Below are positions 45,344-53,443 of a stretch of DNA of 64,000 nucleotides, piece after piece. Below the pieces are notes generated by a model. It was not told where the DNA came from. It worked only from the letters and a program-made list of their open reading frames with translations, and ran no database searches. Source of the DNA: Methanogranum sp963676045 (GTDB lineage Archaea > Thermoplasmatota > Thermoplasmata > Methanomassiliicoccales > Methanomethylophilaceae); the NCBI GenBank assembly GCA_963676045.1, contig OY780938.1, positions 1,488,001-1,552,000 on the forward strand. Direction: 5' to 3'. A program made the translations under genes and the position numbers. The stretch's first letter is position 1; the number at the start of each line of letters is the position of its first letter.

Positions 45344-46170
45344 TTCTTTTCTACCGTTTTGATTATTTTCTCGACGATCTTCTCGAATGCCTTTGCAGAG
45401 AGAGATTCGGGATCAGATATCACTATTGGCATTCCAGAATCTCCAGACAGCACAATCCCAGGCTCTATCGGAACACGACCGAGGAACTGTATGTTCATGT
45501 CCTTGGCAGTGGCTTCTCCTCCGCCAGATTTGAATATGTCAGTTTCTTTGCCGCAGTGTGGGCAGACGAACCCGCTCATATTCTCTATCAGCCCGATTAT
45601 TGGCATTTTGGTCTGAGCGGCGAATGTCACGGATTTCCTGCTATCCAACAATGCCACATCCTGCGGGGTGGTTACGATGACCACACCGTCTGCCTTTGGT
45701 ATCAATTGGACAATCGAGAGTGCTTCGTCCCCGGTTCCAGGAGGCATGTCAACCACCAGGTAATCCAAGTCTCCCCAGTTCACATCTTCAATGAATTGCT
45801 TCACGGCGCTCATCTTCACAGGTCCTCTCCACATTATGGCCGAGTCCTTGTCTGGTAGGAGGAAGGCCATGGACATTATCTTTAGAGAAGGAGGCACCGT
45901 TATAGGTATCAGCATCTTGTTCTCCACTGTGAGCTTCTCATCTTCCACATGGAACATCTTGGGTATGTTCGGGCCAGTTATATCCATGTCCATTAGACCT
46001 GTCTGGTAACCCGCCATAGAAAGCGACATTGCAAGGTTCGATGAGACCGTACTTTTACCTACACCACCTTTGCCGCTTATGACTATTATTACATGTTTGA
46101 TCCTGGAAAGAGAATCGTTGAGTTTCGTTTGTTCTTCGATGTCCTCTCCGCTTAGCATTGGTTTCGACAT
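45340..46170 (-). CDS. Mrp/NBP35-type Fe-S cluster carrier ATPase
   Basis: A 276-residue P-loop ATPase that assembles and passes [4Fe-4S] clusters to apoproteins. It has the deviant Walker A GKGGVGKST near residue 35, DMDITGPNIPKM near 60, VVDMPPGTGDE near 140 and the cluster-binding pair CPHCG near 205. It is typical length for archaeal ApbC/Nbp35. It is the first gene of the pair with the NifX-like protein. Given the many Fe-S enzymes here (NifB, Tes, QueE, Dph2), a general role is likely. Confidence 0.93.
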   Translation of the reverse strand: MSKPMLSGEDIEEQTKLNDSLSRIKHVIIVISGKGGVGKSTVSSNLAMSLSMAGYQTGLMDMDITGPNIPKMFHVEDEKLTVENKMLIPITVPPSLKIMSMAFLLPDKDSAIMWRGPVKMSAVKQFIEDVNWGDLDYLVVDMPPGTGDEALSIVQLIPKADGVVIVTTPQDVALLDSRKSVTFAAQTKMPIIGLIENMSGFVCPHCGKETDIFKSGGGEATAKDMNIQFLGRVPIEPGIVLSGDSGMPIVISDPESLSAKAFEKIVEKIIKTVEKK

Positions 46171-46256
46171 GATTACACCATTAACATACTGAAATAAGTA
46201 ATCAGCATTATAAACCTATCAAAACCACTATATCGGAAAAACCGTATGGGGTATGT

Positions 46257-46658
46257 ATGCCTCTTGGAGATCCAGGCGGAGGGAGCTTCGCATACACAAT
46301 CGAAGGTCTACCGCAGAACATATTCGTCGCAGTAGTGCCGGTGAAAGATCCGGAGAGGAGCCTTCCATTCTACAGGGACCTTCTTGGCATGAGGGAGACG
46401 TACCGTTCCAACAACGAGATAGGTGTCATGAGGGATGGTGCAAGATTGATTCTCCGCAGATCCGAGAAGGCAGGCATCGATACAGGCATATACATAGGGG
46501 TGGACAATCCTTATGATATGCACAGGCGCCTCATCGATGAGGGCGTTGTATTCGTAGAGGACCCTAAAAGGGAGCCATGGGGAGTAAGCACAGCATTCAA
46601 GGACGATGATGGCAACATAATAAGGGCCATGGAGATGAATGCCGAAATCCGTCCATAA
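46257..46658 (+). CDS. VOC-superfamily (glyoxalase-like) protein
   Basis: A 133-residue vicinal-oxygen-chelate domain. VVPVKDPERSLPFYRDLLGM (read from residue 26) is the typical first module, and the second module ends AFKDDDGNIIRAMEM. Metal-ligand positions are only partly kept, so a binding or non-glyoxalase enzymatic role is possible. It stands alone, divergent from the Mrp gene; a TATA-like ATTATAAAC is at about 46206. The flavin reductase gene begins 32 bases later in the same direction. Confidence 0.8.
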   Translation: MPLGDPGGGSFAYTIEGLPQNIFVAVVPVKDPERSLPFYRDLLGMRETYRSNNEIGVMRDGARLILRRSEKAGIDTGIYIGVDNPYDMHRRLIDEGVVFVEDPKREPWGVSTAFKDDDGNIIRAMEMNAEIRP

Positions 46659-46690
46659 GTGTTTTATCGGTCACGGTTCATTATGCTATC

Positions 46691-47278
46691 ATGAAGGTCA
46701 TCGCTCTCAATGGAAGTCCGCGCCTCATAGGCAACACCAGCAACGTTCTCAATGATATGTTGGATGAGATAGAGAAAGAGGGCATAGAGGTCGAGCAGAT
46801 CCAACTCTACTCCTACGAGTTTGAAAATTGCAATGATTGCCGCTCATGTGAGATGAGGGGCGATGGAAGATGCATAATAGAGGATGGACTGAATGAGATG
46901 GTGGACGAGCTTCGTGATGCGGATGGCATAATCTTGGCCTCGCCTTGTTATTATGGTGCATGTTCCTCGCAGATGAAGGCTTTCATGGAAAGGGCGGGCC
47001 TCCCGTTGGAGATGGGAGGAATGGGTCTGAAGAGGAAGGTAGGGGCGGCCATCGTTGTGAACGCACACGATGGTGGTTCTTTGACATATATGCAAATGGT
47101 AAACTGGATGCTCCGTAACGAGATGATAGTCGTGGGAGGATGTCCATCGCCTATTTTGAACGCATTGAATTCACCACAGTATCTTAAAGATGCTCAGGGT
47201 ATGAAAGGCGTCATGACCACGGCGCGTAACATGGCATGGACCATAATGCGTTTGAACGGCATCGATCCCGGGGAATGA
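46691..47278 (+). CDS. NADPH-dependent FMN reductase / flavodoxin-fold protein
   Basis: A 195-residue iron-sulfur-flavoprotein-like reductase. LNGSPRLIGNTSNVLNDML (in part) is the FMN phosphate loop, ASPCYYGACSSQMKAFMERAG the flavin-ring loop. Cysteines in CNDCRSCEMRGDGRC near residue 42-55 resemble the compact motif of archaeal iron-sulfur flavoproteins, which bind one [4Fe-4S]. It would move electrons between ferredoxin, flavin and an unknown acceptor. It is followed by a convergent terminator. Confidence 0.85.
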   Translation: MKVIALNGSPRLIGNTSNVLNDMLDEIEKEGIEVEQIQLYSYEFENCNDCRSCEMRGDGRCIIEDGLNEMVDELRDADGIILASPCYYGACSSQMKAFMERAGLPLEMGGMGLKRKVGAAIVVNAHDGGSLTYMQMVNWMLRNEMIVVGGCPSPILNALNSPQYLKDAQGMKGVMTTARNMAWTIMRLNGIDPGE

Positions 47279-47286
47279 GTTTTGGT

Positions 47287-47310
47287 CGGGCCATTCGGCC
47301 CGGTGGGTTT
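47287..47310. terminator. Hairpin between convergent genes
   Basis: CGGGCC-ATTC-GGCCCG (47287-47302) followed by GTGGGTTTT. It serves the flavin reductase gene on the plus strand, and the same stem can serve the convergent gene. Confidence 0.65.
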
Positions 47311-48033
47311 TCAGAAGAAATAGAAACCGCAATTCTCAGATGAAGATATCTTAGCTACCGCTTCGAGTCTTTCCAGGGGGCCAGAATAACGTCTGACCAT
47401 CATCTTTCCTTCATCTGGCATGACCTCATTGAGTTTTTTCACTTCGATAAGCATCTTCTTTGCATCTTCTGGAGTGAAGACCTTCTTCACCTTTGCAGAT
47501 TCAGGTGCAGAGGCTATGATGTTGCAGCCATGTTTCTTCGCTATCTCGGGTAGAAGACTATTGTCAGGGCCGAATGCACCAATGCATCCTCTGCCTTTGT
47601 CCCATGATAGTGCACATTTTGTGCACATCTCATTCATCTCATCGAATTCCACAAGGTCCCATCCTGTGAGGCGGTTTTCTGGTTTGGATGCAGATATCGC
47701 CATTTCTTTTGTCTTAGGATCCAATCCGTCCAGAGAGACCCAACCTGTAGATACTTTCTGAGAGCTTTTTTTGAGCAACAAGAGATCATCAGCGTTCTTG
47801 ACCTTGTCGAGATAGATGGCATCCGTCTCGGCGTTGATGCGATTCCTCTTCATGAATGCCTCCCAGTCGGGGAATAGTTTCTTTGCTGTATCCAAATGGA
47901 CAAGCTCATCGAATTCCACAAATTCTTCGAATCCTTTGCAATGATCCACTTTTACTTTGTGTATTTTCATTTTGAGTTCCCTGCATGATGCGTTCTTAGC
48001 ATCCAGTTCACAAATTCCGATGTTTATTCCCAT
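47311..48033 (-). CDS. Unknown protein with cysteine cluster
   Basis: A 240-residue soluble protein I do not recognise. The only striking motif is CTKCALSWDKGRGCIGAFGPD near residues 144-165, three cysteines spaced C-x2-C-x9-C with a conserved-looking Trp and Gly. With C175 or the near-terminal Cys (ENCGFYFF) it could bind a metal or Fe-S cluster. GAGGG lies just before the ATG at 48033. It stands alone between the flavin reductase and the PUA-domain gene. Confidence 0.6.
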   Translation of the reverse strand: MGINIGICELDAKNASCRELKMKIHKVKVDHCKGFEEFVEFDELVHLDTAKKLFPDWEAFMKRNRINAETDAIYLDKVKNADDLLLLKKSSQKVSTGWVSLDGLDPKTKEMAISASKPENRLTGWDLVEFDEMNEMCTKCALSWDKGRGCIGAFGPDNSLLPEIAKKHGCNIIASAPESAKVKKVFTPEDAKKMLIEVKKLNEVMPDEGKMMVRRYSGPLERLEAVAKISSSENCGFYFF

Positions 48034-48144
48034 ATTTGTCCCTCACATTTCATATCGTCGAGGTATTATAATCCTCGCCTCACGATCGTTTTATTTCAAA
48101 TGTAACACAAATATGATTAATCCATATGAATATATCAAGGTCCA

Positions 48145-48636
48145 ATGGCAGACATAATGATCCGTAAAAGGAAGAGGATGAGAGCAAAAGAGATAAAAGT
48201 GCTCTCCAAAGAATTAGAGGAGGCCCTTCAGGTCCCGGTATTCTCCGAGGATGATGCGGTAGATATGGCTGAGAGTTCGGAATATAATCTGATTTTTGTT
48301 GGAAACGATATCTTGGGGCTCATGCATGAAGGGAGGCCGTTCCTCACTGTCAGAGGCGTCATGAGATATAGGCCCGAGAGGAAATTCGTAACGATCGATA
48401 TGGGTGCGGTGCCATTCATAATCAATGGTGCGGATTGTATGGGGCCAGGGATCGTGGATTCGGATATATCGATCAAACCAGGCGACATGGTCTGGATCCG
48501 TGATGTCAAGAACCTAGTGCCTCTGGCCATAGGCATATCGGAACGTTCAGGAGAGGAATTGAAGGCCAAGAAAAGCGGTAAGGCGATAAAGTCTCTCCAT
48601 TATGTGGGTGACAAACTTTGGAAGACAGGGGAATGA
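48145..48636 (+). CDS. PUA-domain RNA-binding protein
   Basis: A 163-residue archaeal protein with an N-terminal MCT-1-like pre-PUA region and a PUA domain at about 75-155: VTIDMGAVPFIINGADCMGPGIVD (in parts), then ISIKPGDMVWIRD and PLAIGISERSGEEL. Relatives include MCT-1/DENR-type translation factors and the C-terminal part of archaeal TGT. It binds structured RNA; the target is unknown. SepF starts one base after its stop, so the two share a transcript. Confidence 0.87.
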   Translation: MADIMIRKRKRMRAKEIKVLSKELEEALQVPVFSEDDAVDMAESSEYNLIFVGNDILGLMHEGRPFLTVRGVMRYRPERKFVTIDMGAVPFIINGADCMGPGIVDSDISIKPGDMVWIRDVKNLVPLAIGISERSGEELKAKKSGKAIKSLHYVGDKLWKTGE

Positions 48637-48637
48637 G

Positions 48638-48982
48638 ATGAAGACTAAAGAGACGGTCAAAGATGAGAAGAAGGTCTTCGTGGACCTGAACAACTACCCA
48701 TTGGGTGCAAAGTCATCCACAGATGCCCACATCAAGATGGTGGATGTCGCATCATACGGGGACCTGAAGGTCCTGATCGACATGGCATATAGAGGTAACG
48801 TGGTGATAATGGATTTCTCACGTTTTGCTGACGGCGACGATCAGAAAAAGCAGATGGTGAGGGAATTCGTGAAGGTGGCCGCTGATATCAGCGGTTCATT
48901 CATGGAGGCCTCCGACAGGATACAGATACTCAGTGGGAACGGTATGCCGATCGATAAGACGCGTCTTTCCCACAGGAGTTGA
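48638..48982 (+). CDS. sepF: Cell division protein SepF
   Basis: A 114-residue archaeal SepF, the FtsZ membrane anchor in archaea that divide with FtsZ. VFVDLNNYPLGAKSSTDAHIKMVDVASYGDLKVLIDMAYRGNVVIMDFSRFADGD (read in parts) is the SepF core. The amphipathic N-terminal helix is short (MKTKETVKDEKK) and strongly charged. The ATG at 48638 follows the PUA gene directly; the longer frame from 48602 lies inside that gene. Its stop lies in the start region of the HD-phosphohydrolase gene. Confidence 0.85.
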   Translation: MKTKETVKDEKKVFVDLNNYPLGAKSSTDAHIKMVDVASYGDLKVLIDMAYRGNVVIMDFSRFADGDDQKKQMVREFVKVAADISGSFMEASDRIQILSGNGMPIDKTRLSHRS

Positions 48983-50288
48983 TATCACGTCAAAGGACCA
49001 GAAGACGATATTCGACCCCATACATGGAAGCATAAAGATCGGTGGGGTATACTTGGACATATTGGATAGGCATGAGATGCAGAGGCTTCGCTATGTGAAG
49101 CAATTGGATATGGGCTACATGGTCTTCCCTGGTGCAAATCATACGAGATTCGAGCATTGTCTGGGCACATATCGTCTTTCTGAACGCATGGCTGAATCAC
49201 TTGGCCTTTCCGATGAGGATAAGCGCGCGGTGATGGCGGCAGGCCTTCTCCACGATGTCTGCCATCCTCCGTTCTCCCATACATTGGAAGAGATGATATA
49301 CGAAAGGACAGGAATGGATCACATGGATATGGCCAGAAGGCTGATAATGGGTGATGTCAGGACATACCGCGAGAGGGATGCGGATATGTTCTCTGGTGTC
49401 TGTTCAATAGGGGAGATTTTGAGTGATTCGGGGATAGACCCGAAGAGGGTATGCGACCTCATAGAATATCCGACATCAAAGGTCAGCGATGATTTCGTCG
49501 ATAAGCGGTCGTATTTCCCATCCGGGGATTATGTGCATCAGATAATACACGGCCCTATAGATGCGGACCAGATGGATTACCTTATGAGGGATGCCCACTA
49601 CACCGGCGTCACATGGGGTTCGATCGACGTAGAGCGCATATTGAACACGATCAAGGTGTATAACGACAGGATCGTGGTGGACAGGGGCGGATTGGTGTCT
49701 GCAGAGGGGTTGATGGTATCCCGTTCTCTGATGTATTCCGCAGTATACTACCATGTGACCGTCAGGATAATCAAACAGATGCTGATCAAGGCGGTCGAGT
49801 GTTCGGATATCGATATCGAGGAGATACATACATGGGATGATGCCGATCTGACGAATGCTTTGATCGATGGCGGCGGCAGGTCGTCATATCTTATGCGTTC
49901 TGTCCTTTCTCGCAATCTTTACAAATCCGCCATAACGCTGTACAACGAAGAGGTGGATGAGGAGGCGGTGGCGACATTGGCGCAATATTCCTCATATCAT
50001 GCCAGGAAAGAATTGGAACAGGATATCGCGGACAAGGCAGAGGTAGACATAACCGAAATGGCATTGGACATGCCGTCGCGTTCTACGATATTGTCCGAGG
50101 TCAAGATCGGGAAGACCGATGTGACGATATTGGATCCCAGTGGCAAGGCCAGGTCCATAACAAGATTCTCGCCTATAGCCAAAGGATTGCAGTCAAGGGA
50201 CCCCTTCGGATGGAAGCTTATGGTCGCCGCTTCAAGGGAGCACGTCGAGAAGGTGGAGAAGGCCACACGCAAGGTCCTCAACCTTTGA
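48933..50288 (+). CDS. HD-domain dNTP triphosphohydrolase-like protein (SAMHD1 group)
   Basis: A 435-451 residue HD phosphohydrolase. IFDPIHGSIKIGGVYLDILDRHEMQRLRYVKQ (in parts) and the HD ligands H in TRFEHCLGTYR, HD in LLHDVCHPPFSH and D in DADQMDYLMRDAHYTG are the SAMHD1/dGTPase pattern. The likely role is hydrolysis of dNTPs or another phosphoester. The start is odd: the only ordinary in-frame start is GTG at 48933, 50 bases inside sepF and without a good ribosome site. A clear AGGAG (48974-48978) stands five bases before an in-frame ATC at 48984. Confidence 0.85.
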   Translation: MGTVCRSIRRVFPTGVDITSKDQKTIFDPIHGSIKIGGVYLDILDRHEMQRLRYVKQLDMGYMVFPGANHTRFEHCLGTYRLSERMAESLGLSDEDKRAVMAAGLLHDVCHPPFSHTLEEMIYERTGMDHMDMARRLIMGDVRTYRERDADMFSGVCSIGEILSDSGIDPKRVCDLIEYPTSKVSDDFVDKRSYFPSGDYVHQIIHGPIDADQMDYLMRDAHYTGVTWGSIDVERILNTIKVYNDRIVVDRGGLVSAEGLMVSRSLMYSAVYYHVTVRIIKQMLIKAVECSDIDIEEIHTWDDADLTNALIDGGGRSSYLMRSVLSRNLYKSAITLYNEEVDEEAVATLAQYSSYHARKELEQDIADKAEVDITEMALDMPSRSTILSEVKIGKTDVTILDPSGKARSITRFSPIAKGLQSRDPFGWKLMVAASREHVEKVEKATRKVLNL

Positions 50289-51729
50289 CAACGCCGATAG
50301 GGGTGAGTTTGGCGACCTTGCCGGTAAGTCCAGCGTCACAGACGACCTTTATGACCTCATCAACGTCCTTGTATGCTCCTGGAGCCTCTTCAAGAAGGCC
50401 CTCATCGGAACCGTTCCGCAGGTAGATGTTGTTGGAGGCCATCTCATTCTTTACGAATTTGGCATCCATGTTCTCCATGGCGGCCTTACGCGACATCTGT
50501 CTTCCTGCCCCATGGCATGTGGAACCGAACGTGTCTCTCATGGCCCCCTGTTTTCCCACTAGGACATATGTGCCTACGAGCATGTCCCCCGGTATTATGA
50601 CAGGTTGTCCGACATCGCGGTATTTCATAGTTATCTCCTTCCTTCCGGAGGCGAATGCACGTGTCGATCCCTTTCTGTGGACCAACACCTCGTCTGTGTG
50701 TTTATCCACCGAATGCCTTTCCTTCTTGGCTATGTTGTGTGCGACGTCATATACGACGTCCATGCCCATGTCCTCTGCGGAATCTCCCAATATCTTTTCG
50801 AAGGATTCCCTTGCCCAGTGGGTTATCATCTGTCTGTTCGCCCAGGCATAGTTCGCTCCGCAGCACATGGCCCTGTAGTAGTCGTCACCAAGATTGGAAT
50901 CCAATGGTGCGCATGCGAGTTGTCTGTCCGGAAGGTCTATGGAATTCTTTCTCACATATTGTTCCATCTCTTGCAGATAGTCTGTTGCGATCTGATGCCC
51001 GCATCCTCTGGACCCGCAATGGACCGTGATCGTGACGGTCCCTTTTTTCAGACCGAATATCTTGGCGGTGTGCTCATCGAAAATATCGTCCACGATATCT
51101 AATTCCAGGAAATGGTTCCCGGATCCAAGGGACCCGAGTTGTGGAATTCCTCTCTTGCGGGCCTTGTCGCTCACTTTAGATGGGTCCGCATCAAGCATGT
51201 GGCCCATCTCCTCGGTCACATCAAGGTCTCTTTCCCAGCCGTATCCATTCTCGATTGCCCATCTAGACCCGTTCATGAGTATCTCATCGATCTCTTTGCT
51301 ACCTATCTTCGTCAATCCCTTCGATCCAAGGCCAGATGGTATGTTCTTGTAGAGTTCGTCGACCAATAAGTTTACCTTCCCGCCTATGTCTTCCATAGTC
51401 AGGTCCGTCTTTATCAGGCGCACGCCGCAGTTTATGTCGAAGCCTATGCCGCCAGGAGAGATGGACCCATTGTCCGCATCTACAGCTGCGACACCGCCTA
51501 TTGGGAAGCCGTATCCCCAGTGAATGTCGGGCATGGCCATCGAGCTTCCTACGATGCCAGGGAGGCAGGCGACGTTCGCAGCCTGTTGCGGTGCATTATC
51601 GCTGCGTATATGCTCCATCATCGATTCATTGGCATAAATGATGGCGTTGGTCCTCATACCTGGAGCATAGTCCATTGGGATCTCCCATCTGTTATCGTCG
51701 ATCTTGTTGAGTTTACCGTTCCATGCCAT
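50278..51729 (-). CDS. rtcB: RNA-splicing ligase RtcB
   Basis: Joins tRNA exon halves after the splicing endonuclease, linking 2',3'-cyclic phosphate or 3'-phosphate to 5'-OH ends with GTP and Mn. It is 483 residues, with no intein. The metal Cys is in GIGFDINCGVRL near residue 90; HCGSRGCGHQIA, ANRQMITHWARE, VYDVAHNIAK and CHGAGRQMSR (near the guanylylated His) are present. The ATG at 51729 has TTTAAA about 25 bases upstream on its strand, which suggests a leaderless message. It overlaps the HD gene's end by 11 bases (convergent). tRNA-His lies just upstream on the same strand. Confidence 0.96.
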   Translation of the reverse strand: MAWNGKLNKIDDNRWEIPMDYAPGMRTNAIIYANESMMEHIRSDNAPQQAANVACLPGIVGSSMAMPDIHWGYGFPIGGVAAVDADNGSISPGGIGFDINCGVRLIKTDLTMEDIGGKVNLLVDELYKNIPSGLGSKGLTKIGSKEIDEILMNGSRWAIENGYGWERDLDVTEEMGHMLDADPSKVSDKARKRGIPQLGSLGSGNHFLELDIVDDIFDEHTAKIFGLKKGTVTITVHCGSRGCGHQIATDYLQEMEQYVRKNSIDLPDRQLACAPLDSNLGDDYYRAMCCGANYAWANRQMITHWARESFEKILGDSAEDMGMDVVYDVAHNIAKKERHSVDKHTDEVLVHRKGSTRAFASGRKEITMKYRDVGQPVIIPGDMLVGTYVLVGKQGAMRDTFGSTCHGAGRQMSRKAAMENMDAKFVKNEMASNNIYLRNGSDEGLLEEAPGAYKDVDEVIKVVCDAGLTGKVAKLTPIGVVKG

Positions 51730-51766
51730 TGAAATCACTCGTATATTGCATTTAAAAGTTATAAGG

Positions 51767-51844
51767 TGGGGCCCGAGCCGAGATTTGAACACGAGTCAAG
51801 GGATCCACAGTCCCCTAGGATAACCAAGCTACCCTACTCGGGCC
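51767..51844 (-). tRNA. tRNA-His (GTG)
   Basis: Minus-strand tRNA. The acceptor stem GCCCGAG pairs with CTCGGGC, discriminator C73, and the anticodon loop CTGTGGA gives anticodon GTG. The extra G at -1 that marks tRNA-His is encoded (position 51844), and CCA is encoded at 51767-51769, unlike in tRNA-Leu. No intron. It precedes rtcB by about 38 bases. Confidence 0.94.
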
Positions 51845-51922
51845 ATACGTTAAGTCGCTGATTATATTACCATTAATAAATGTTTGCCAATGGGAACTGC
51901 ATCATTCGATGTCACGTATCGT

Positions 51923-52426
51923 TCATGTTTGGTCTTTGACCCATCTTATTATGACTTCCATCGACAAGTCCATGATCTTGGCGGTCTCTTCGACCGAATT
52001 GCAATTAACGTATATCCTTCTGGCAACCACGGATATCTCCTCATCCACTTCTATTATGTGCTTGTCGGGGTCATACAGTCTTACGATCCTCTGGCCCCAT
52101 TCGTGGGTTTTCATGATGTGTATTATCTCGACATCACCATAGGACTCTATCCTTTTCAGGAATCCATCTAGGTCATCTGTCTCGAAACACAGATCAGAGT
52201 CGCTTGTTCCGAAACGGACGAAATCCATGGAAAGATCCATAAGCTCTTTGAAACCTTCCTTTATGGTGAAACCTCCATCGAATGTAACATTGTCTCCAAG
52301 GTCTATTGTGATGTTCTGATCGAAAAGATACGTATAGAATTTCTTCGAGGTCTCAAGGTCCTTGACTGCCAGGAAGGGAACCTCGAAATCCACGGAATTA
52401 CCTTTTATCGGTTTCATTGATAGCAT
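51923..52426 (-). CDS. VOC-family protein with C-terminal helix-turn-helix-like tail
   Basis: A 167-residue protein. The first 125 residues are a glyoxalase/VOC fold (FEVPFLAVKDLETSKKFYTYLFDQ, in part; RIVRLYDPDKHIIEVDE). The last 40 (YVNCNSVEETAKIMDLSMEVIIRWVKDQ, in part) look like a short helix-turn-helix module, which is seen in some VOC proteins of gut bacteria. That could make it a ligand sensor or simply a dimerisation tail. The start at 52426 is preferred over 52483, because a TATA-like ACAATATTAT lies about 45-50 bases upstream; ATG 52417 is also possible. Confidence 0.75.
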   Translation of the reverse strand: MLSMKPIKGNSVDFEVPFLAVKDLETSKKFYTYLFDQNITIDLGDNVTFDGGFTIKEGFKELMDLSMDFVRFGTSDSDLCFETDDLDGFLKRIESYGDVEIIHIMKTHEWGQRIVRLYDPDKHIIEVDEEISVVARRIYVNCNSVEETAKIMDLSMEVIIRWVKDQT

Positions 52427-52528
52427 CTCTGAATTATCGGTCTTTCTGTTAGGGTATGGACAAGAGCCGGATAATATTGTCAAAAAGGGACATATGACTA
52501 TATTAATTTGTTAGATGTTCTCTTGTTC

Positions 52529-53443
52529 ATGGCAAAAAGAGACCTTATTTCAGTACTCGATATGAAGGAAGAATGGCCCAATCTAGTAGATTTAGCCATC
52601 AAACTCAAAGGAGAACGTGGAAGACACGGCGCTCCATTGGAAGGCAAGACTCTTGCTATGATGTTCGAGAAACCGAGTACAAGGACAAGGATCTCATTCG
52701 ATGTGGCGATAACCGAGTTAGGAGGGCACGCATTGTACATAGACGTGTCCAAGATGCAGATGGGCCATGGCGAGACCGTCGAGGACACAGCGAAGGTCAT
52801 GAGCCGTTTCGTTCACGGTATAATGTACCGTGCCTATGATTACAAGATGATGGATAAGATCGGGGAGAATTCCACTGTCCCTGTGATCAGCGGCCTGGAC
52901 AACCTCGAGCACCCATGTCAGGCACTTGCGGACATGGTCACCATAAAGGAGAAGAAAGGTTCATTCCGCGGTAAGAAGCTGGTGTATCTCGGGGATGGCA
53001 ACAATGTATGCAATTCTCTGCTGTATTCATCCGCGATAATGGGTTTGGATATGATAGCTTGCTGTCCAGCCACCAGGATGCCCAATGCGGAGATAATGCT
53101 CAACGCATCCCGCATAGCGGATTCCAACGGCAGCAGGATAATCGCCTCCCATGACCCCAGGGATGCCTGCAAGGATGCAGACATACTCTACACCGATACG
53201 TGGGTGTCCATGGGCGATGACACGCCCGTGGAGAAGGCGGTCAAACTATTCCACATGTACCAGATAAACGAAGAGCTTTTGTCCATAGCCAAGCCAGATT
53301 GCATAGTCATGCATTGTCTGCCGGCACATAGGGGGCAGGAGATAACCGCCGAGGTCATGGATGGGCCTCAGAGCGTGGTCTTCGATCAGGCAGAGAACAG
53401 GCTTCACGCTCAAAAGGCAGTACTTTACACGCTGCTCAGATGA
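52529..53443 (+). CDS. argF: Ornithine carbamoyltransferase
   Basis: Makes citrulline from ornithine and carbamoyl phosphate in arginine synthesis. It is 304 residues. The carbamoyl-phosphate loop EKPSTRTRISF is near 52, HPCQALADM near 130 and the ornithine loop HCLPAHRGQEI near 258. The ATG at 52529 lies about 26 bases after CTATATTAAT (52498-52507), so the message is probably leaderless; TTG 52508 would precede the start site. Its end overlaps the convergent RecJ-like gene by eight bases. Confidence 0.95.
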   Translation: MAKRDLISVLDMKEEWPNLVDLAIKLKGERGRHGAPLEGKTLAMMFEKPSTRTRISFDVAITELGGHALYIDVSKMQMGHGETVEDTAKVMSRFVHGIMYRAYDYKMMDKIGENSTVPVISGLDNLEHPCQALADMVTIKEKKGSFRGKKLVYLGDGNNVCNSLLYSSAIMGLDMIACCPATRMPNAEIMLNASRIADSNGSRIIASHDPRDACKDADILYTDTWVSMGDDTPVEKAVKLFHMYQINEELLSIAKPDCIVMHCLPAHRGQEITAEVMDGPQSVVFDQAENRLHAQKAVLYTLLR

